42,506 bases of DNA from the NCBI GenBank assembly GCA_020073365.1, contig JAIQFL010000056.1, positions 1-42,506 of the forward strand. Direction: 5' to 3'. Every line of letters starts with the position of its first letter. The first letter of the stretch is position 1. A program made the translations under genes and the position numbers. This document shows positions 6,811 through 14,930 of the stretch, one piece after another. The notes beneath the pieces were generated by a model. The model worked only from the letters and a program-made list of their open reading frames with translations. It had not been told where the DNA came from and did no database searches. This stretch comes from Terriglobia bacterium (GTDB taxonomy: Bacteria; Acidobacteriota; Terriglobia; Bryobacterales; Bryobacteraceae).

Positions 6811-9378
6811 CTATTCTTCGCGCAGGATTTCGAGTGGCTTCCGGCCCAGGACTCGGAAACTGGCAGCCCACCCGGCGCCGGCGGCGACCAGGGCGGCGAT
6901 CACGACAGTGAGCGCATGGGCCGCCAGATCGAGGTGGAAATCGATTTCCAACAGGCGTTTCAGCACCAGCGCCGCGAAGGCCGACGCCAGCAGGCTGCCC
7001 ATCAGCCCCGCCACGGCGCCCAGCGCCAGGAATTCCACCGAGAAGATCCAGGCGATGCGGCGGCGCGTGGCGCCCAGCGTCTTCAGGATGACCACCTCGC
7101 GCATCCGGCGGAACCGCGTGCCGGCGATGCTGGAAGCCACCATCACCGCTCCCGCCAGAATCGTGAATGCGGAAATGAAGCGGATGACCATGGCGATCCG
7201 CTGCACTACGTCTTCCACGATCTGCATCACGTCGGCGATGTTGACCACCGTGACCGTGGGAAACCGCTCATAAACCACGCGCTGCAACCCGGCCACATCG
7301 GGCGGCCGGACGCGCGCGCTGCCGTAGTACACGGCGGGCATTCCAGCGAGCTGGCCGGGGCTGAAAATGAATTCGAAGCGGGCGCTCATGCGGATGGATT
7401 CGCTGCGTTGGATACACGCCACCCGCGTGCGAATGGCGTGGCTCCAGATGTTCCAATCGACCGAGGCGCCGGCCCGCAGGCTCAGGATTTTGGCGGTCTC
7501 CTCGGTGGCGCAGACCTGCGGATCGCGGTCGGCGGGGTTCCACCAGGCGCCGCTCAGAATCTCGGTCTCGGGCGGTTTGGCCGCCATCTCGGTGACGGAG
7601 CGCGTGCGTCGGAAGCGGCGCCCGGCATCGCCCAGCGCCAGTTGCTCGATGGGCGTGCCGTTGACGGCGGTGATGCGCGCGGCCACCGAGAAAGCCACGT
7701 CCGGCGCGGCCGTAACGCCGGGCTGCGCCTGGATCAGGTCGGAGACGGCTTGGCGCTGGGGGCCGGGAATGTCCAGCAGGAACACGTTGGGCATGCCGGG
7801 GGGCGTGCTGCCGCGGATCTGCTGCACGAGGGACTGCTGCACCAGGAATACCGTAAGCGTGAACATGACGCCTACGCCCAGCGCGACCACCGCGGCTTGC
7901 GCCTGGTTGCCGGGGCGATAGAGATTGGCGATGCCGTGGCGGAGCGTGGCGGGCAGGTTCTTGGGGGCGTGGCGCAGAAAGATGCGCAGAGACCGCAGGA
8001 AGAGCCACGCGGCCAGGGCAAGCAGGGCCAGGCCGATGGCCAAGGCGATGGCGAAGAATGCACCGGTGCGGAGCGCATCGCGGAGTGTGCCTTCGGTGAG
8101 GGTGGCGGCGACCATGCCGGTGCCGATGAGGATCGCGGCGCGGATGAGGTGGGGCAGGAGCTTTGGGTCGGCAGGCCGAGGGCCTGCCCCACGGCGAAAA
8201 ATCTCGGCGGGGCGGATGTCGCGGATGCTGAGCAGGGGCGGCAAAGTGAACAACAACGTCACCAGGCATGCGATCGCGACGCCCTGGACGGCGGGCCAGG
8301 CGTCCCAGGCGGAACTCGCCTCGATGCTGAAATACTTCGCGATCATACCGGGGAACGCGGATGCCACGGCAACCCCGATCGCCGCTCCCAGCACGCCGCC
8401 GCTCAGGCCGAGCATCAGGGTCTGGGCCGTATAGATGCGGATCACCTGCGCCGAGCGCGCGCCGATGCACTTCATGACGGCGATGGAATCGAGCTTCTGC
8501 TGCAGATGGCCGTGCATGGCGCTGGCTACTCCCATGGCGCCGATCACCAGCGCGATCAGCCCGATCAGGCTGAGGAACGTGGTGGAGCGGTCGAGGCCGC
8601 GCGTGATGATGGGGTGGGTTTCGTGGTAATCGGCGATGGTGGCTTCGGGGAACGTCTGCTTCAACGTGGCGCGCACCTGCTCCAGCGCCGGCCCGCCGGT
8701 GGAGGGAAGCCGGAAGAGGTAGCGCTCGGCCGCGCGGCTGCCCACGCTGATGAGACCGGTACGGTCCAGCCCCTCGCGGGTGATCATCACGCGCGGGCCC
8801 ACGTTGAGGCTGCCGGTCATGCGGTCGGGCTCCGAGACCACCACGCCCGCGATGCGGAAGTCCTGACCGCCGATGCGCAGGGTGTCGCCGATCGCGGCTT
8901 TGAGGCGCAGCAGAAGATCGTCCGAGACCACCACGGAGCGGGCGTCGAGGGCCTCGCGGAGGGGCCTCGGCGGGTTGAGCTTCACCACCCCGTAGAACGG
9001 ATAGTCGCCGGGGTCCACGGCCTTGACGGAGATGAGGAGCGGGTCAGGAGTGGCGGCGGAGGAGGCCATGGTGACCGTCTCGGTGATCCAGGTGCGGCGC
9101 ACGCCTTCGCGGCGAAGCTCGTCGAGCGCGGCGTCCTGCTCCGGCGTGGGCAGGGCAAAGACGCGGGCGGAGAGGTCGCCGGCCATCAGGGTGCGGGCTT
9201 CGCGGAGCAGCATGCGGCGGAAGGAGTGGCTGAATCCGCGCACGCCGGTGAGCGACCCGACCCCCACGGCCACGGCCAGAATCACGAACAGGAAGCGCGT
9301 TCGCGCCGCGCGCAACTCGCGCCAGGCGATGCGGATGGCGGAGCGCCAGGGAAGTTGCGGGGTCATTGGCCGGCTCAT
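6811..9378 (-). CDS. ybbP: YbbP-like ABC transporter permease (FtsX family)
   Basis: 855 residues. It has an N-terminal FtsX unit with a long periplasmic domain, a central block of several membrane helices (about residues 255-480), a second periplasmic domain and a C-terminal FtsX unit containing FRRMREVVILKTLGATR. This two-unit layout is that of E. coli YbbP, not the four-helix MacB. It overlaps the ATPase gene by 4 bp (ATGA). The ybbA-ybbP pair lies back to back with tesA, as in E. coli, which supports orthology. The substrate is unknown; a role in lipid or lipoprotein handling is inferred from LolCDE relatives. A short perfect palindrome at 8166-8184 is part of the coding sequence. Confidence 0.9.
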   Translation of the reverse strand: MSRPMTPQLPWRSAIRIAWRELRAARTRFLFVILAVAVGVGSLTGVRGFSHSFRRMLLREARTLMAGDLSARVFALPTPEQDAALDELRREGVRRTWITETVTMASSAATPDPLLISVKAVDPGDYPFYGVVKLNPPRPLREALDARSVVVSDDLLLRLKAAIGDTLRIGGQDFRIAGVVVSEPDRMTGSLNVGPRVMITREGLDRTGLISVGSRAAERYLFRLPSTGGPALEQVRATLKQTFPEATIADYHETHPIITRGLDRSTTFLSLIGLIALVIGAMGVASAMHGHLQQKLDSIAVMKCIGARSAQVIRIYTAQTLMLGLSGGVLGAAIGVAVASAFPGMIAKYFSIEASSAWDAWPAVQGVAIACLVTLLFTLPPLLSIRDIRPAEIFRRGAGPRPADPKLLPHLIRAAILIGTGMVAATLTEGTLRDALRTGAFFAIALAIGLALLALAAWLFLRSLRIFLRHAPKNLPATLRHGIANLYRPGNQAQAAVVALGVGVMFTLTVFLVQQSLVQQIRGSTPPGMPNVFLLDIPGPQRQAVSDLIQAQPGVTAAPDVAFSVAARITAVNGTPIEQLALGDAGRRFRRTRSVTEMAAKPPETEILSGAWWNPADRDPQVCATEETAKILSLRAGASVDWNIWSHAIRTRVACIQRSESIRMSARFEFIFSPGQLAGMPAVYYGSARVRPPDVAGLQRVVYERFPTVTVVNIADVMQIVEDVVQRIAMVIRFISAFTILAGAVMVASSIAGTRFRRMREVVILKTLGATRRRIAWIFSVEFLALGAVAGLMGSLLASAFAALVLKRLLEIDFHLDLAAHALTVVIAALVAAGAGWAASFRVLGRKPLEILREE

Positions 9379-10040
9379 TGGCGAACGACGAGTCCGTCGT
9401 GCATCAGGATGCGGCGGTCGGCGGAATCCGCGAGCGACTGCTCGTGAGTCACCAGCACCATGGTGGCGCCCTGCTCGCGGTTGAGCGCCAGCAGCAGATC
9501 GAGGACCACGCGGCCGGTGGCGCTGTCGAGATTGCCGGTAGGCTCGTCGGCCAGCAGGATGGGAGGGCGCAGCGCGAAGGCGCGGGCCAGCGCCACGCGC
9601 TGCTGCTCGCCGCCGGACAACTGCACAGGGTAGTGATCCAGGCGGTCCTTCAGTCCCACGCGGTCGAGGAGCTCGCGGGCGCGTTCGCGGCCGCCGGGGT
9701 CGCGCCCGGCCAGTTCCATCGGCAGCAGCACGTTTTCCTCGGCCGTCAGGGTGGGGATCAAATGGTAGGACTGAAACACAAAGCCGATCTTGCGGCCGCG
9801 CAGCACGGCCATGTCATCTTCGCTGAGTTGCGTAATATCTTCGCCATCCAGCAACACCTGGCCGCTGGTGGGGAAGTCGAGGCCCGCCAGCAGGCCGAGG
9901 AGCGTACTTTTTCCGCTACCGGAGGGGCCCATGATGGCCGCAAACTGGCCTTTGGGGATCTCCAGGTCGATGCCTTTGAGGATGTCTACACGGTGGGTGC
10001 CGGTGTCGATGGATTTAGTGAGGGCGCGGACCTGAATCAA
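9375..10040 (-). CDS. ybbA: YbbA/LolD-type ABC transporter ATP-binding protein
   Basis: 221 residues with Walker A GPSGSGKST, Q-loop FVFQSYHLIPTL, signature LSGGEQQRVALARAFA, Walker B PPILLADEPTGNLD and the H-loop LVTHEQ. The LolD/MacB subfamily is clear from GNLDSATG. The only plausible start is TTG at 10040 (protein MIQVRALTKSID); no ATG gives a full N-terminus. The start lies 19 bp from the divergent tesA start, so one or both messages are probably leaderless or have promoters inside the opposite gene. It energises the YbbP permease encoded directly downstream. Confidence 0.92.
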   Translation of the reverse strand: MIQVRALTKSIDTGTHRVDILKGIDLEIPKGQFAAIMGPSGSGKSTLLGLLAGLDFPTSGQVLLDGEDITQLSEDDMAVLRGRKIGFVFQSYHLIPTLTAEENVLLPMELAGRDPGGRERARELLDRVGLKDRLDHYPVQLSGGEQQRVALARAFALRPPILLADEPTGNLDSATGRVVLDLLLALNREQGATMVLVTHEQSLADSADRRILMHDGLVVRQ

Positions 10041-10059
10041 CCTTTATTATGGCATTCAG

Positions 10060-10773
10060 ATGAGAAAACTTTGGTACTTCGCGATGGCCGCGCTGTGGTG
10101 CTACGGCCAACTGGGCTGCCGGCAACCGCAGAGCCGCCCGCAGCCGGCGTCGCAGAGTGCGTTACCCGCGCCCGCCGCCGCGCCCGGAGCGCCCAGGCCG
10201 GCGGCCGCTCCGGATGGCCGGCCGGTGATCGCCTGCTTCGGCGACAGTCTGACCGCCGGTCAGGGTTTGGACCAGGGGCAGAGTTTCCCCGATCTTCTCC
10301 AGCATGACCTGGACGGTCGCGGCTACCGGTATCGCGTGGCCAATCTGGGAGTGAGCGGCGACACCACCCAGGACGGGCTGGAGCGGCTCTCGCTGGTATT
10401 GGCGGAAAAGCCTGCCATCGTAGTGTTGGAACTGGGCGCGAACGACGGACTGCGCGGGCAGCCGGTGGCCGGCACGGAAAGCAACCTGGCGCAGATGTTG
10501 GAAGCGATGCAGAAGGCCGGCGCGAAGGTAGTACTGGCAGGGATCACGCTGCCACCCAACTACGGGCCGGCGTACATCCAGCAATTTGACGCGATGTATC
10601 GGAACCTCGCGGCCAAGTACAAGGCGGCGCTGATTCCGTTCCTGCTGGCGGGGGTCGGCGGGAACCCTCAGCTCATGCAACGGGACGGGCTGCATCCCAA
10701 TGCGGAAGGCACACGAATTGTGGAGGCGATTGTCCGAAAGACACTGGAGCCTTTGCTGAAGAAAGGCGCATAA
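10060..10773 (+). CDS. tesA: Arylesterase/lysophospholipase TesA-like SGNH hydrolase
   Basis: 237 residues. A hydrophobic N-terminus ends in GQLGC, suggesting export and perhaps lipid anchoring, though the lipobox is imperfect. A Pro/Ala/Gln-rich spacer (to about residue 50) leads to the SGNH core: CFGDSLTAG (Ser), ANLGVSGDT (Gly), ELGANDGLRG (Asn) and QRDGLHPNAEG (Asp/His). TesA family enzymes hydrolyse esters, thioesters and lysophospholipids in the periplasm. The ybbA-ybbP pair is divergent. The last 160 bp of the gene have a second, diverged copy at 13818-13978. Confidence 0.93.
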   Translation: MRKLWYFAMAALWCYGQLGCRQPQSRPQPASQSALPAPAAAPGAPRPAAAPDGRPVIACFGDSLTAGQGLDQGQSFPDLLQHDLDGRGYRYRVANLGVSGDTTQDGLERLSLVLAEKPAIVVLELGANDGLRGQPVAGTESNLAQMLEAMQKAGAKVVLAGITLPPNYGPAYIQQFDAMYRNLAAKYKAALIPFLLAGVGGNPQLMQRDGLHPNAEGTRIVEAIVRKTLEPLLKKGA

Positions 10774-10790
10774 TAGGAGCGCGGTCTTCG
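10630..10790 (+). repeat. tesA 3'-end direct repeat, copy 1 (intact gene)
   Basis: These 161 bp cover the last 48 codons of tesA and 17 bases past its stop. They align without gaps to 13818-13978 with about 20 differences by eye, roughly 88% identity. The two copies are direct repeats enclosing the nuclease-transposase gene. Confidence 0.85.
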
Positions 10791-10885
10791 TGACGCGGAG
10801 GAAACTACGTGACGCTCCGCGAGGCTAACCACCAATTGCGTATCGGGGTACCTCGCCATCACCAAGAGATTGGAGGCTGCGTCAG

Positions 10886-13654
10886 ATGTCCAAAACCACG
10901 CATACCAAGCTCATTCACGCCGAGGTCGTGAGCGCGTATTCGCACTGTCCGCGCAAAGCCTACCTTCTCCATTGCACCGAAGATCGCGGCACACCGAACG
11001 ATTATGCGTGCATCCTTCAGGAGCGCGCCAACGCTAACAGGGCATCATATCTGGCCGCGCTCCATCGGAGAAACACGTCGACCGGCTCATACAACAACAG
11101 GGCCATGTCTTCCGGCATCGAGGTCCTCACGGAAGCCAACCTCAAAGCCGCGAACGTTGAAGCGTGTTGCGATGCCCTGAGGATCGTTGGTCAGCGTGGG
11201 AACCCCGTCGCGTATGAGCCAACGATTGTGGTGGGGACCTATCGTCTGGAACGAGAGCAGATGCTCAATCTGTCTGTCGTGGGCTATGTACTCGAACAGC
11301 TTCAGGGCAAGCCTCCTGCTAAGGGATGTCTCATAACGCTTGACGGCGAGTGCCACCGAGTCAACCTTCGCCCCATGTACAAGACCGTCAGTTCCATCCT
11401 GGAGCGCGTTAGGGGTTGGTGTGGGGAGCCTCCAACGCAACCGCCGCCCGTTGTCCTCAACAGGCACTGCCCATACTGCTCATTCAAGAACGTCTGTAGC
11501 CAGCAGGCGGAGGGAACTGATGACCTTAGCCTGTTAGATCGCATGACCGCAAAGGCTATTCGGCGGTACCACAACAAAGGGATCTTCACAGTCAAGCAGC
11601 TTTCCTTTCTGTTCAAACCACGGCGAAGGAGGCGACGGCATGCGGACCGGCCCCCGCACGTCGATCTTGAAATACAAGCGCTTGCGATCAGGACTGGCAA
11701 GATCTACATTCAAAGTCTACCGGAGATCCAGAGGAGTGGCATTAAGCTCTTCCTGGACATAGAGGGCGTCCCGGACCAGCAGTTCTCCTATCTCATTGGC
11801 CTCCTCGTACGCGACCACCAGGCCGTCACGCATCACGCCTTCTGGGCGGACACGATGGAGGAGGAAGAATCGATCTGGCGCATGTTTATCGGGAAGGCGG
11901 AAGAATATCCCGATGCGCCCATCTATCACTATGGGAGCTACGAGGTTCGGGCGATTGAGTCTCTCGCCAAGCGTTTCGGTACGGACGTCACATGCATCGT
12001 CAAGCGGTTAGTCAATATCAATTCCCAGGTGTACGGCAAAGTCTATTTTCCCGTCCGTTCGAACAGCCTAAAGGTGCTGGGCAAATTCCTTGGCGCCTCG
12101 TGGACGGAGCCGGATGCTTCTGGATTACAGAGTCTGGTCTGGCGGTACCGCTGGGAGATGGCAGGCGAAGCGGCATATAAGCAGAAACTCATTTCGTACA
12201 ACGCCGAGGATTGCCAGGCGTTGCGTATCCTGACGGAGGAACTGGCGAGACTTCGAACCGACGCCGATGCAGAGCTAAACGTCGACTATGTGGACCAGCC
12301 AAAGCAGAACGCCACCAGTCTCGGGAGCCAACTGCACACGGCCCTTGACCACGTACTTGTGTACGCCAGCCTCAAATATCCGAAAGGCCGGATCTCCTTT
12401 CGGCCTGAAGCCGATGCAACGAAAAAGAAGGGGCCGGGGGCACCGAAGGGCCACCCGGCCTACCAGAGAACCGTTCCAGTGGGTCGCCGCACCGTGATCC
12501 GAGTCGCTTCGAAGAGAAACTGCCCCAAGCACAAGGGAGAGAGCCTTCAGAAGAAGCCGGGCAAAGATGCTGAAATCGTCATCGTTGATCTTAACTTCGC
12601 AAATACCGGGTGCCGGAAGACGGTGATTAGATACGCGGGAGAACAGCGCTACTGTCCACGGTGCCAACGATACTATGAACCGCCCATAATCAAAAGGCTT
12701 CGCGGCCAAACGTTTGGGCACGGCTTTCGGGCCTGGGCGGTCTATCAGCGGATTATTCTTCGGCTTCCATACCGGGTGATCACCCAGGCAATGGAGGAAT
12801 TGTTCCATGAGAAGGCGTCTGAGGCAAGCATCATCAATTTTGTCGAGGAGTTCGCCGAATATTACCGTCGTACGGAGTCGATTCTCGTGAAGCGTTTGCG
12901 GGAAAGTCCGTTTGTTCACGTCGACGAGACGCGGCTGAACATCCGAGGCGTCGATCACTATGTCTGGGTATTCACTGACGGTCGGCACGTTGTCTTCCGA
13001 CTGACAGAAACACGGGAGACTACGGTCGTTCAGGAGCTCCTGCGTGGCTATCAGGGAGTGCTTATATCGGATTTTTACGCGGGATATGACGCGCTGGACT
13101 GCAGGCAGGAGAAATGTTGGGTTCATTTAATTCGGGACTTAAATGATGATCTATGGGAGTTTCCGTTTGATGAGGAACTTCAGAAGTTCGTCTCAGCCGT
13201 GAAAGATCTGATCGTACCCATAATTGAGGCGATCGATCGATGGGGCCTGAAAGCGAAGCGTCTCCGCAGATTCAAGAAGATAGTGGACCGGTTCTACGTG
13301 ACGGTGATTGAGGGTAGGCAGTACGCGCTGGATGTGACGAAGAAATACCAGAAACGGTTTGTGCGGTATCGAGAATCGTTGTTCCGTTTCCTTGACGAGG
13401 ATGGTATTCCCTGGAACAACAACACGGCCGAGCGGGGGATCAGGCATCTCGCGGTGCAGAGGAAGATCTCCGGTCCACTCTACCGGCGAGGCGCCGTCGA
13501 CTATCTGGAACTGCTTGGCATTGCCCAGACATGTCGATTCCAGGAGAAGTCATTCCTGCAGTTTCTCCTATCGAAAGAGATTGATGTTGACCGCTTCCAA
13601 TCTGCGAGGCGGATCAAGATATTAAGGCCGATCAATCGCGAGCCCAGGTTGTAA
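10886..13654 (+). CDS. Fusion of Cas4/RecB-like (TM0106-type) nuclease region, DEDD exonuclease domain and IS66 DDE transposase
   Basis: One 922-residue reading frame with three modules. (1) Residues 1-210 resemble the TM0106 RecB-like family, with Cys21 and the cluster C195/C198/C204, as in the iron-sulfur site of Cas4/AddB. The usual PD-(D/E)xK residues are not evident. (2) Residues 285-455 form a predicted RNase H-fold 3'-5' exonuclease (YprB/RNase_H_2 type): D291 and E293 in FLDIEG, YHYGSYE at 347-353, and Y438/D442 in YNAEDC. (3) Residues 500-905 are an IS66-type transposase with a Cys zinc site (CPKHKG, CPRCQ) and the triad D680 (HVDET), D729 (LISDFYAGYD), E849 (NNNTAERGIR). Base composition is visibly lower in GC than the neighbours (43% in 13141-13200), which points to transfer. 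There are no IS66 orfA/orfB partners and I found no clear terminal inverted repeats. Confidence 0.85.
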   Translation: MSKTTHTKLIHAEVVSAYSHCPRKAYLLHCTEDRGTPNDYACILQERANANRASYLAALHRRNTSTGSYNNRAMSSGIEVLTEANLKAANVEACCDALRIVGQRGNPVAYEPTIVVGTYRLEREQMLNLSVVGYVLEQLQGKPPAKGCLITLDGECHRVNLRPMYKTVSSILERVRGWCGEPPTQPPPVVLNRHCPYCSFKNVCSQQAEGTDDLSLLDRMTAKAIRRYHNKGIFTVKQLSFLFKPRRRRRRHADRPPHVDLEIQALAIRTGKIYIQSLPEIQRSGIKLFLDIEGVPDQQFSYLIGLLVRDHQAVTHHAFWADTMEEEESIWRMFIGKAEEYPDAPIYHYGSYEVRAIESLAKRFGTDVTCIVKRLVNINSQVYGKVYFPVRSNSLKVLGKFLGASWTEPDASGLQSLVWRYRWEMAGEAAYKQKLISYNAEDCQALRILTEELARLRTDADAELNVDYVDQPKQNATSLGSQLHTALDHVLVYASLKYPKGRISFRPEADATKKKGPGAPKGHPAYQRTVPVGRRTVIRVASKRNCPKHKGESLQKKPGKDAEIVIVDLNFANTGCRKTVIRYAGEQRYCPRCQRYYEPPIIKRLRGQTFGHGFRAWAVYQRIILRLPYRVITQAMEELFHEKASEASIINFVEEFAEYYRRTESILVKRLRESPFVHVDETRLNIRGVDHYVWVFTDGRHVVFRLTETRETTVVQELLRGYQGVLISDFYAGYDALDCRQEKCWVHLIRDLNDDLWEFPFDEELQKFVSAVKDLIVPIIEAIDRWGLKAKRLRRFKKIVDRFYVTVIEGRQYALDVTKKYQKRFVRYRESLFRFLDEDGIPWNNNTAERGIRHLAVQRKISGPLYRRGAVDYLELLGIAQTCRFQEKSFLQFLLSKEIDVDRFQSARRIKILRPINREPRL

Positions 13655-13817
13655 GATCGCGAGTCGCGCCACCGCGCTAAACCGGGGTTGTGCCATGGCC
13701 CTCGTCGTCCCGGCGTCTTTCCTTCGATGGGCTGGCTCGTCCGGTGTCCTTTTGCAGACTATGGCGGCGACAGATACGAAGGTAGAGTTTGCGCCGATCC
13801 GCGTAGCCCGTTGCAAC
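13655..13817. other. Right flank of the fusion gene, no gene recognised
   Basis: The 163 bp between the stop of the fusion gene and the tesA remnant match neither tesA nor anything else in the window. A frame starting at 13695 runs into the tesA fragment, but its first 40 codons show no similarity to TesA. I compared this flank with 10774-10885 for inverted ends and found none. Confidence 0.5.
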
Positions 13818-13961
13818 CTGATTCCGCGCCTGCTGGCGGGGGTGGGTGGGAACCCTCAGCTCATGCAGCGCGACGGGCTGCATCTCCATGCGGAAGACAC
13901 GCGAATAGTGGAGGCGACTGTCCGAAAGACACTGGAACCGCTGCTGAAGAAAGGCGCATAA
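13818..13961 (+). pseudogene. Truncated tesA copy (last 48 codons)
   Basis: It encodes LIPRLLAGVGGNPQLMQRDG and continues to the TesA-like ending RKTLEPLLKKGA, nearly identical to the intact TesA C-terminus. The Asp and His of the SGNH triad (QRDGLHLHAE) are present, but the Ser, Gly and Asn blocks are gone, so the product cannot be an active hydrolase. The frame remains open, and similarity continues 17 bases past the stop, to 13978. It looks like the remains of a second tesA cut away on its 5' side when the nuclease-transposase gene arrived. Confidence 0.85.
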
Positions 13962-13994
13962 TAAGGGCGGAATCTTCGCGGCGAAGCCGAAGAC

Positions 13995-14016
13995 ACACAG
14001 GCAAGAATGCCCGTGT
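13995..14016. repeat. Hairpin repeat (family C), copy 1
   Basis: ACACAGGCA, loop AGAA, TGCCCGTGT, with one mismatch in the stem. A near-identical hairpin is at 41659-41680. Here it lies in the 5' leader of the gene at 14030, just before its AGGAGG, and might affect translation there. Confidence 0.6.
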
Positions 14017-14029
14017 CACAGGAGGCGAG

Positions 14030-14533
14030 ATGAAAGGTCGTCGCCGGGTTTGGCTCCTGGCGGGGCTTTGCGGCCTGGGTTTACTGCCCGCAACCGCAGG
14101 GGCCACGCAGATCGAGGTCCGTTGGCAGGAGCTTTCTCCGCTCATTTTGGGACACAAGGTGACGTTGGTGCTCCCCGGAGCGGTTACGATCTCGGGGGAC
14201 GCGGTCGCGGTGCGTGACGATTCCCTGATGGTGGACATTCGCAAGACCTCAGATGCCAAAGCCTTTCCGAAAGGGTCGACCGCGATTCCGCGTGCCTCGG
14301 TGACCACACTGCAGATGACCGAAACGAAGGGCGTGGGCGGAAGAGTCCTGGGTGTGGTGGTGGGGGCGCTCATCGGCATGGTGGGCGGGGGCGAAATCGT
14401 CGCGCACGGGAGGCAGGGCGAAGCGGCGGGAGTTTCCACATTCCTGGCGGTGGCGGTCGCGGGGAGCGTGGGGGGCTACTACGCGGGCAAAGCGGTGGAC
14501 CGGCACACGACCATCATTCGCGTGGTGCAGTAG
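14030..14533 (+). CDS. Small secreted protein with Gly-zipper-like membrane segments, unknown function
   Basis: A 167-residue protein starting MKGRRRVWLLAGLCGLG, with a clear signal peptide ending near TAGA. AGGAGG precedes the ATG. The first half of the mature protein is a beta-rich region (GHKVTLVLPGAVTISGDAVA) reminiscent of small Sm-like or SH3-like folds. The second half has two Gly-rich hydrophobic stretches, VLGVVVGALIGMVGGG and FLAVAVAGSVGGYYAG, like glycine-zipper proteins. I cannot name the family. It follows the tesA remnant and converges on the RHH antitoxin gene with a 13-bp gap. Confidence 0.7.
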   Translation: MKGRRRVWLLAGLCGLGLLPATAGATQIEVRWQELSPLILGHKVTLVLPGAVTISGDAVAVRDDSLMVDIRKTSDAKAFPKGSTAIPRASVTTLQMTETKGVGGRVLGVVVGALIGMVGGGEIVAHGRQGEAAGVSTFLAVAVAGSVGGYYAGKAVDRHTTIIRVVQ

Positions 14534-14546
14534 CGGGGACAGAGGG

Positions 14547-14855
14547 CTACGGCCGGGTGGCCGGGAGTACGCGGAACCGGCGCCTGCCCTGGCGCAAGCG
14601 CTGAAGGATAGCCTGCCGTCCAGTCTCCGCACGACGGGAGTTGCGGCCCGCGAAAGTCCCGAAGCAGTTCGATGCCGCTTCGTGAAGTCTGCGCTGCTCC
14701 ACATCCTCCCCGACATTTACGGTGCTTTGCTTCAGCCAGTCGGGAACGGCCAGATTCAGCACCGCCGAAGCCGATGTCTTGCGGAGGCGCGCTTCCCGTT
14801 CCAAGTCCGACTTGAGCTCACTCGATAGGCGCCACCTATACACTTCGGTCCCCAT
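14547..14855 (-). CDS. Ribbon-helix-helix (CopG/Arc-type) antitoxin-like protein, orphan
   Basis: 102 residues. The N-terminal EVYRWRLSSELKSDLEREAR, followed by RKTSASAVLNLAVPDWLKQ, is a strand-helix-helix pattern typical of RHH DNA-binding antitoxins. The rest is Arg-rich and ends RQAILQRLRQGRRRFRV. In related arrangements such a gene is followed by a PIN-domain (VapC) toxin. Here the downstream space is occupied by the convergent gene ending at 14533, so the toxin has been lost or never existed. It probably binds DNA as a dimer; the function is inferred from the fold. Confidence 0.65.
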   Translation of the reverse strand: MGTEVYRWRLSSELKSDLEREARLRKTSASAVLNLAVPDWLKQSTVNVGEDVEQRRLHEAASNCFGTFAGRNSRRAETGRQAILQRLRQGRRRFRVLPATRP

Positions 14856-14930
14856 GGACTACATTGTAGGCATAGCGCGCGGCCATAGAATGGAACCACT
14901 GGCGCCCGTCTGGCGCCGTTGCCAGCATTT

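Noticed and set aside
6916..9447. Very long plus-strand open frame opposite ybbP (also 2915-4354 opposite GH97 and 5170-6804 opposite the M28 gene)
   Set aside because: These are shadows of high-GC genes. Their products are Arg/Gly/His-rich without domains, while the minus-strand products have full family motifs.
10774..13817. Terminal inverted repeats and an 8-bp target duplication for the IS66-type element
   Set aside because: Comparison by eye of both flanks gave no matching ends, so element boundaries cannot be stated. A 6-bp stem at 10796-10821 is not a terminal repeat.
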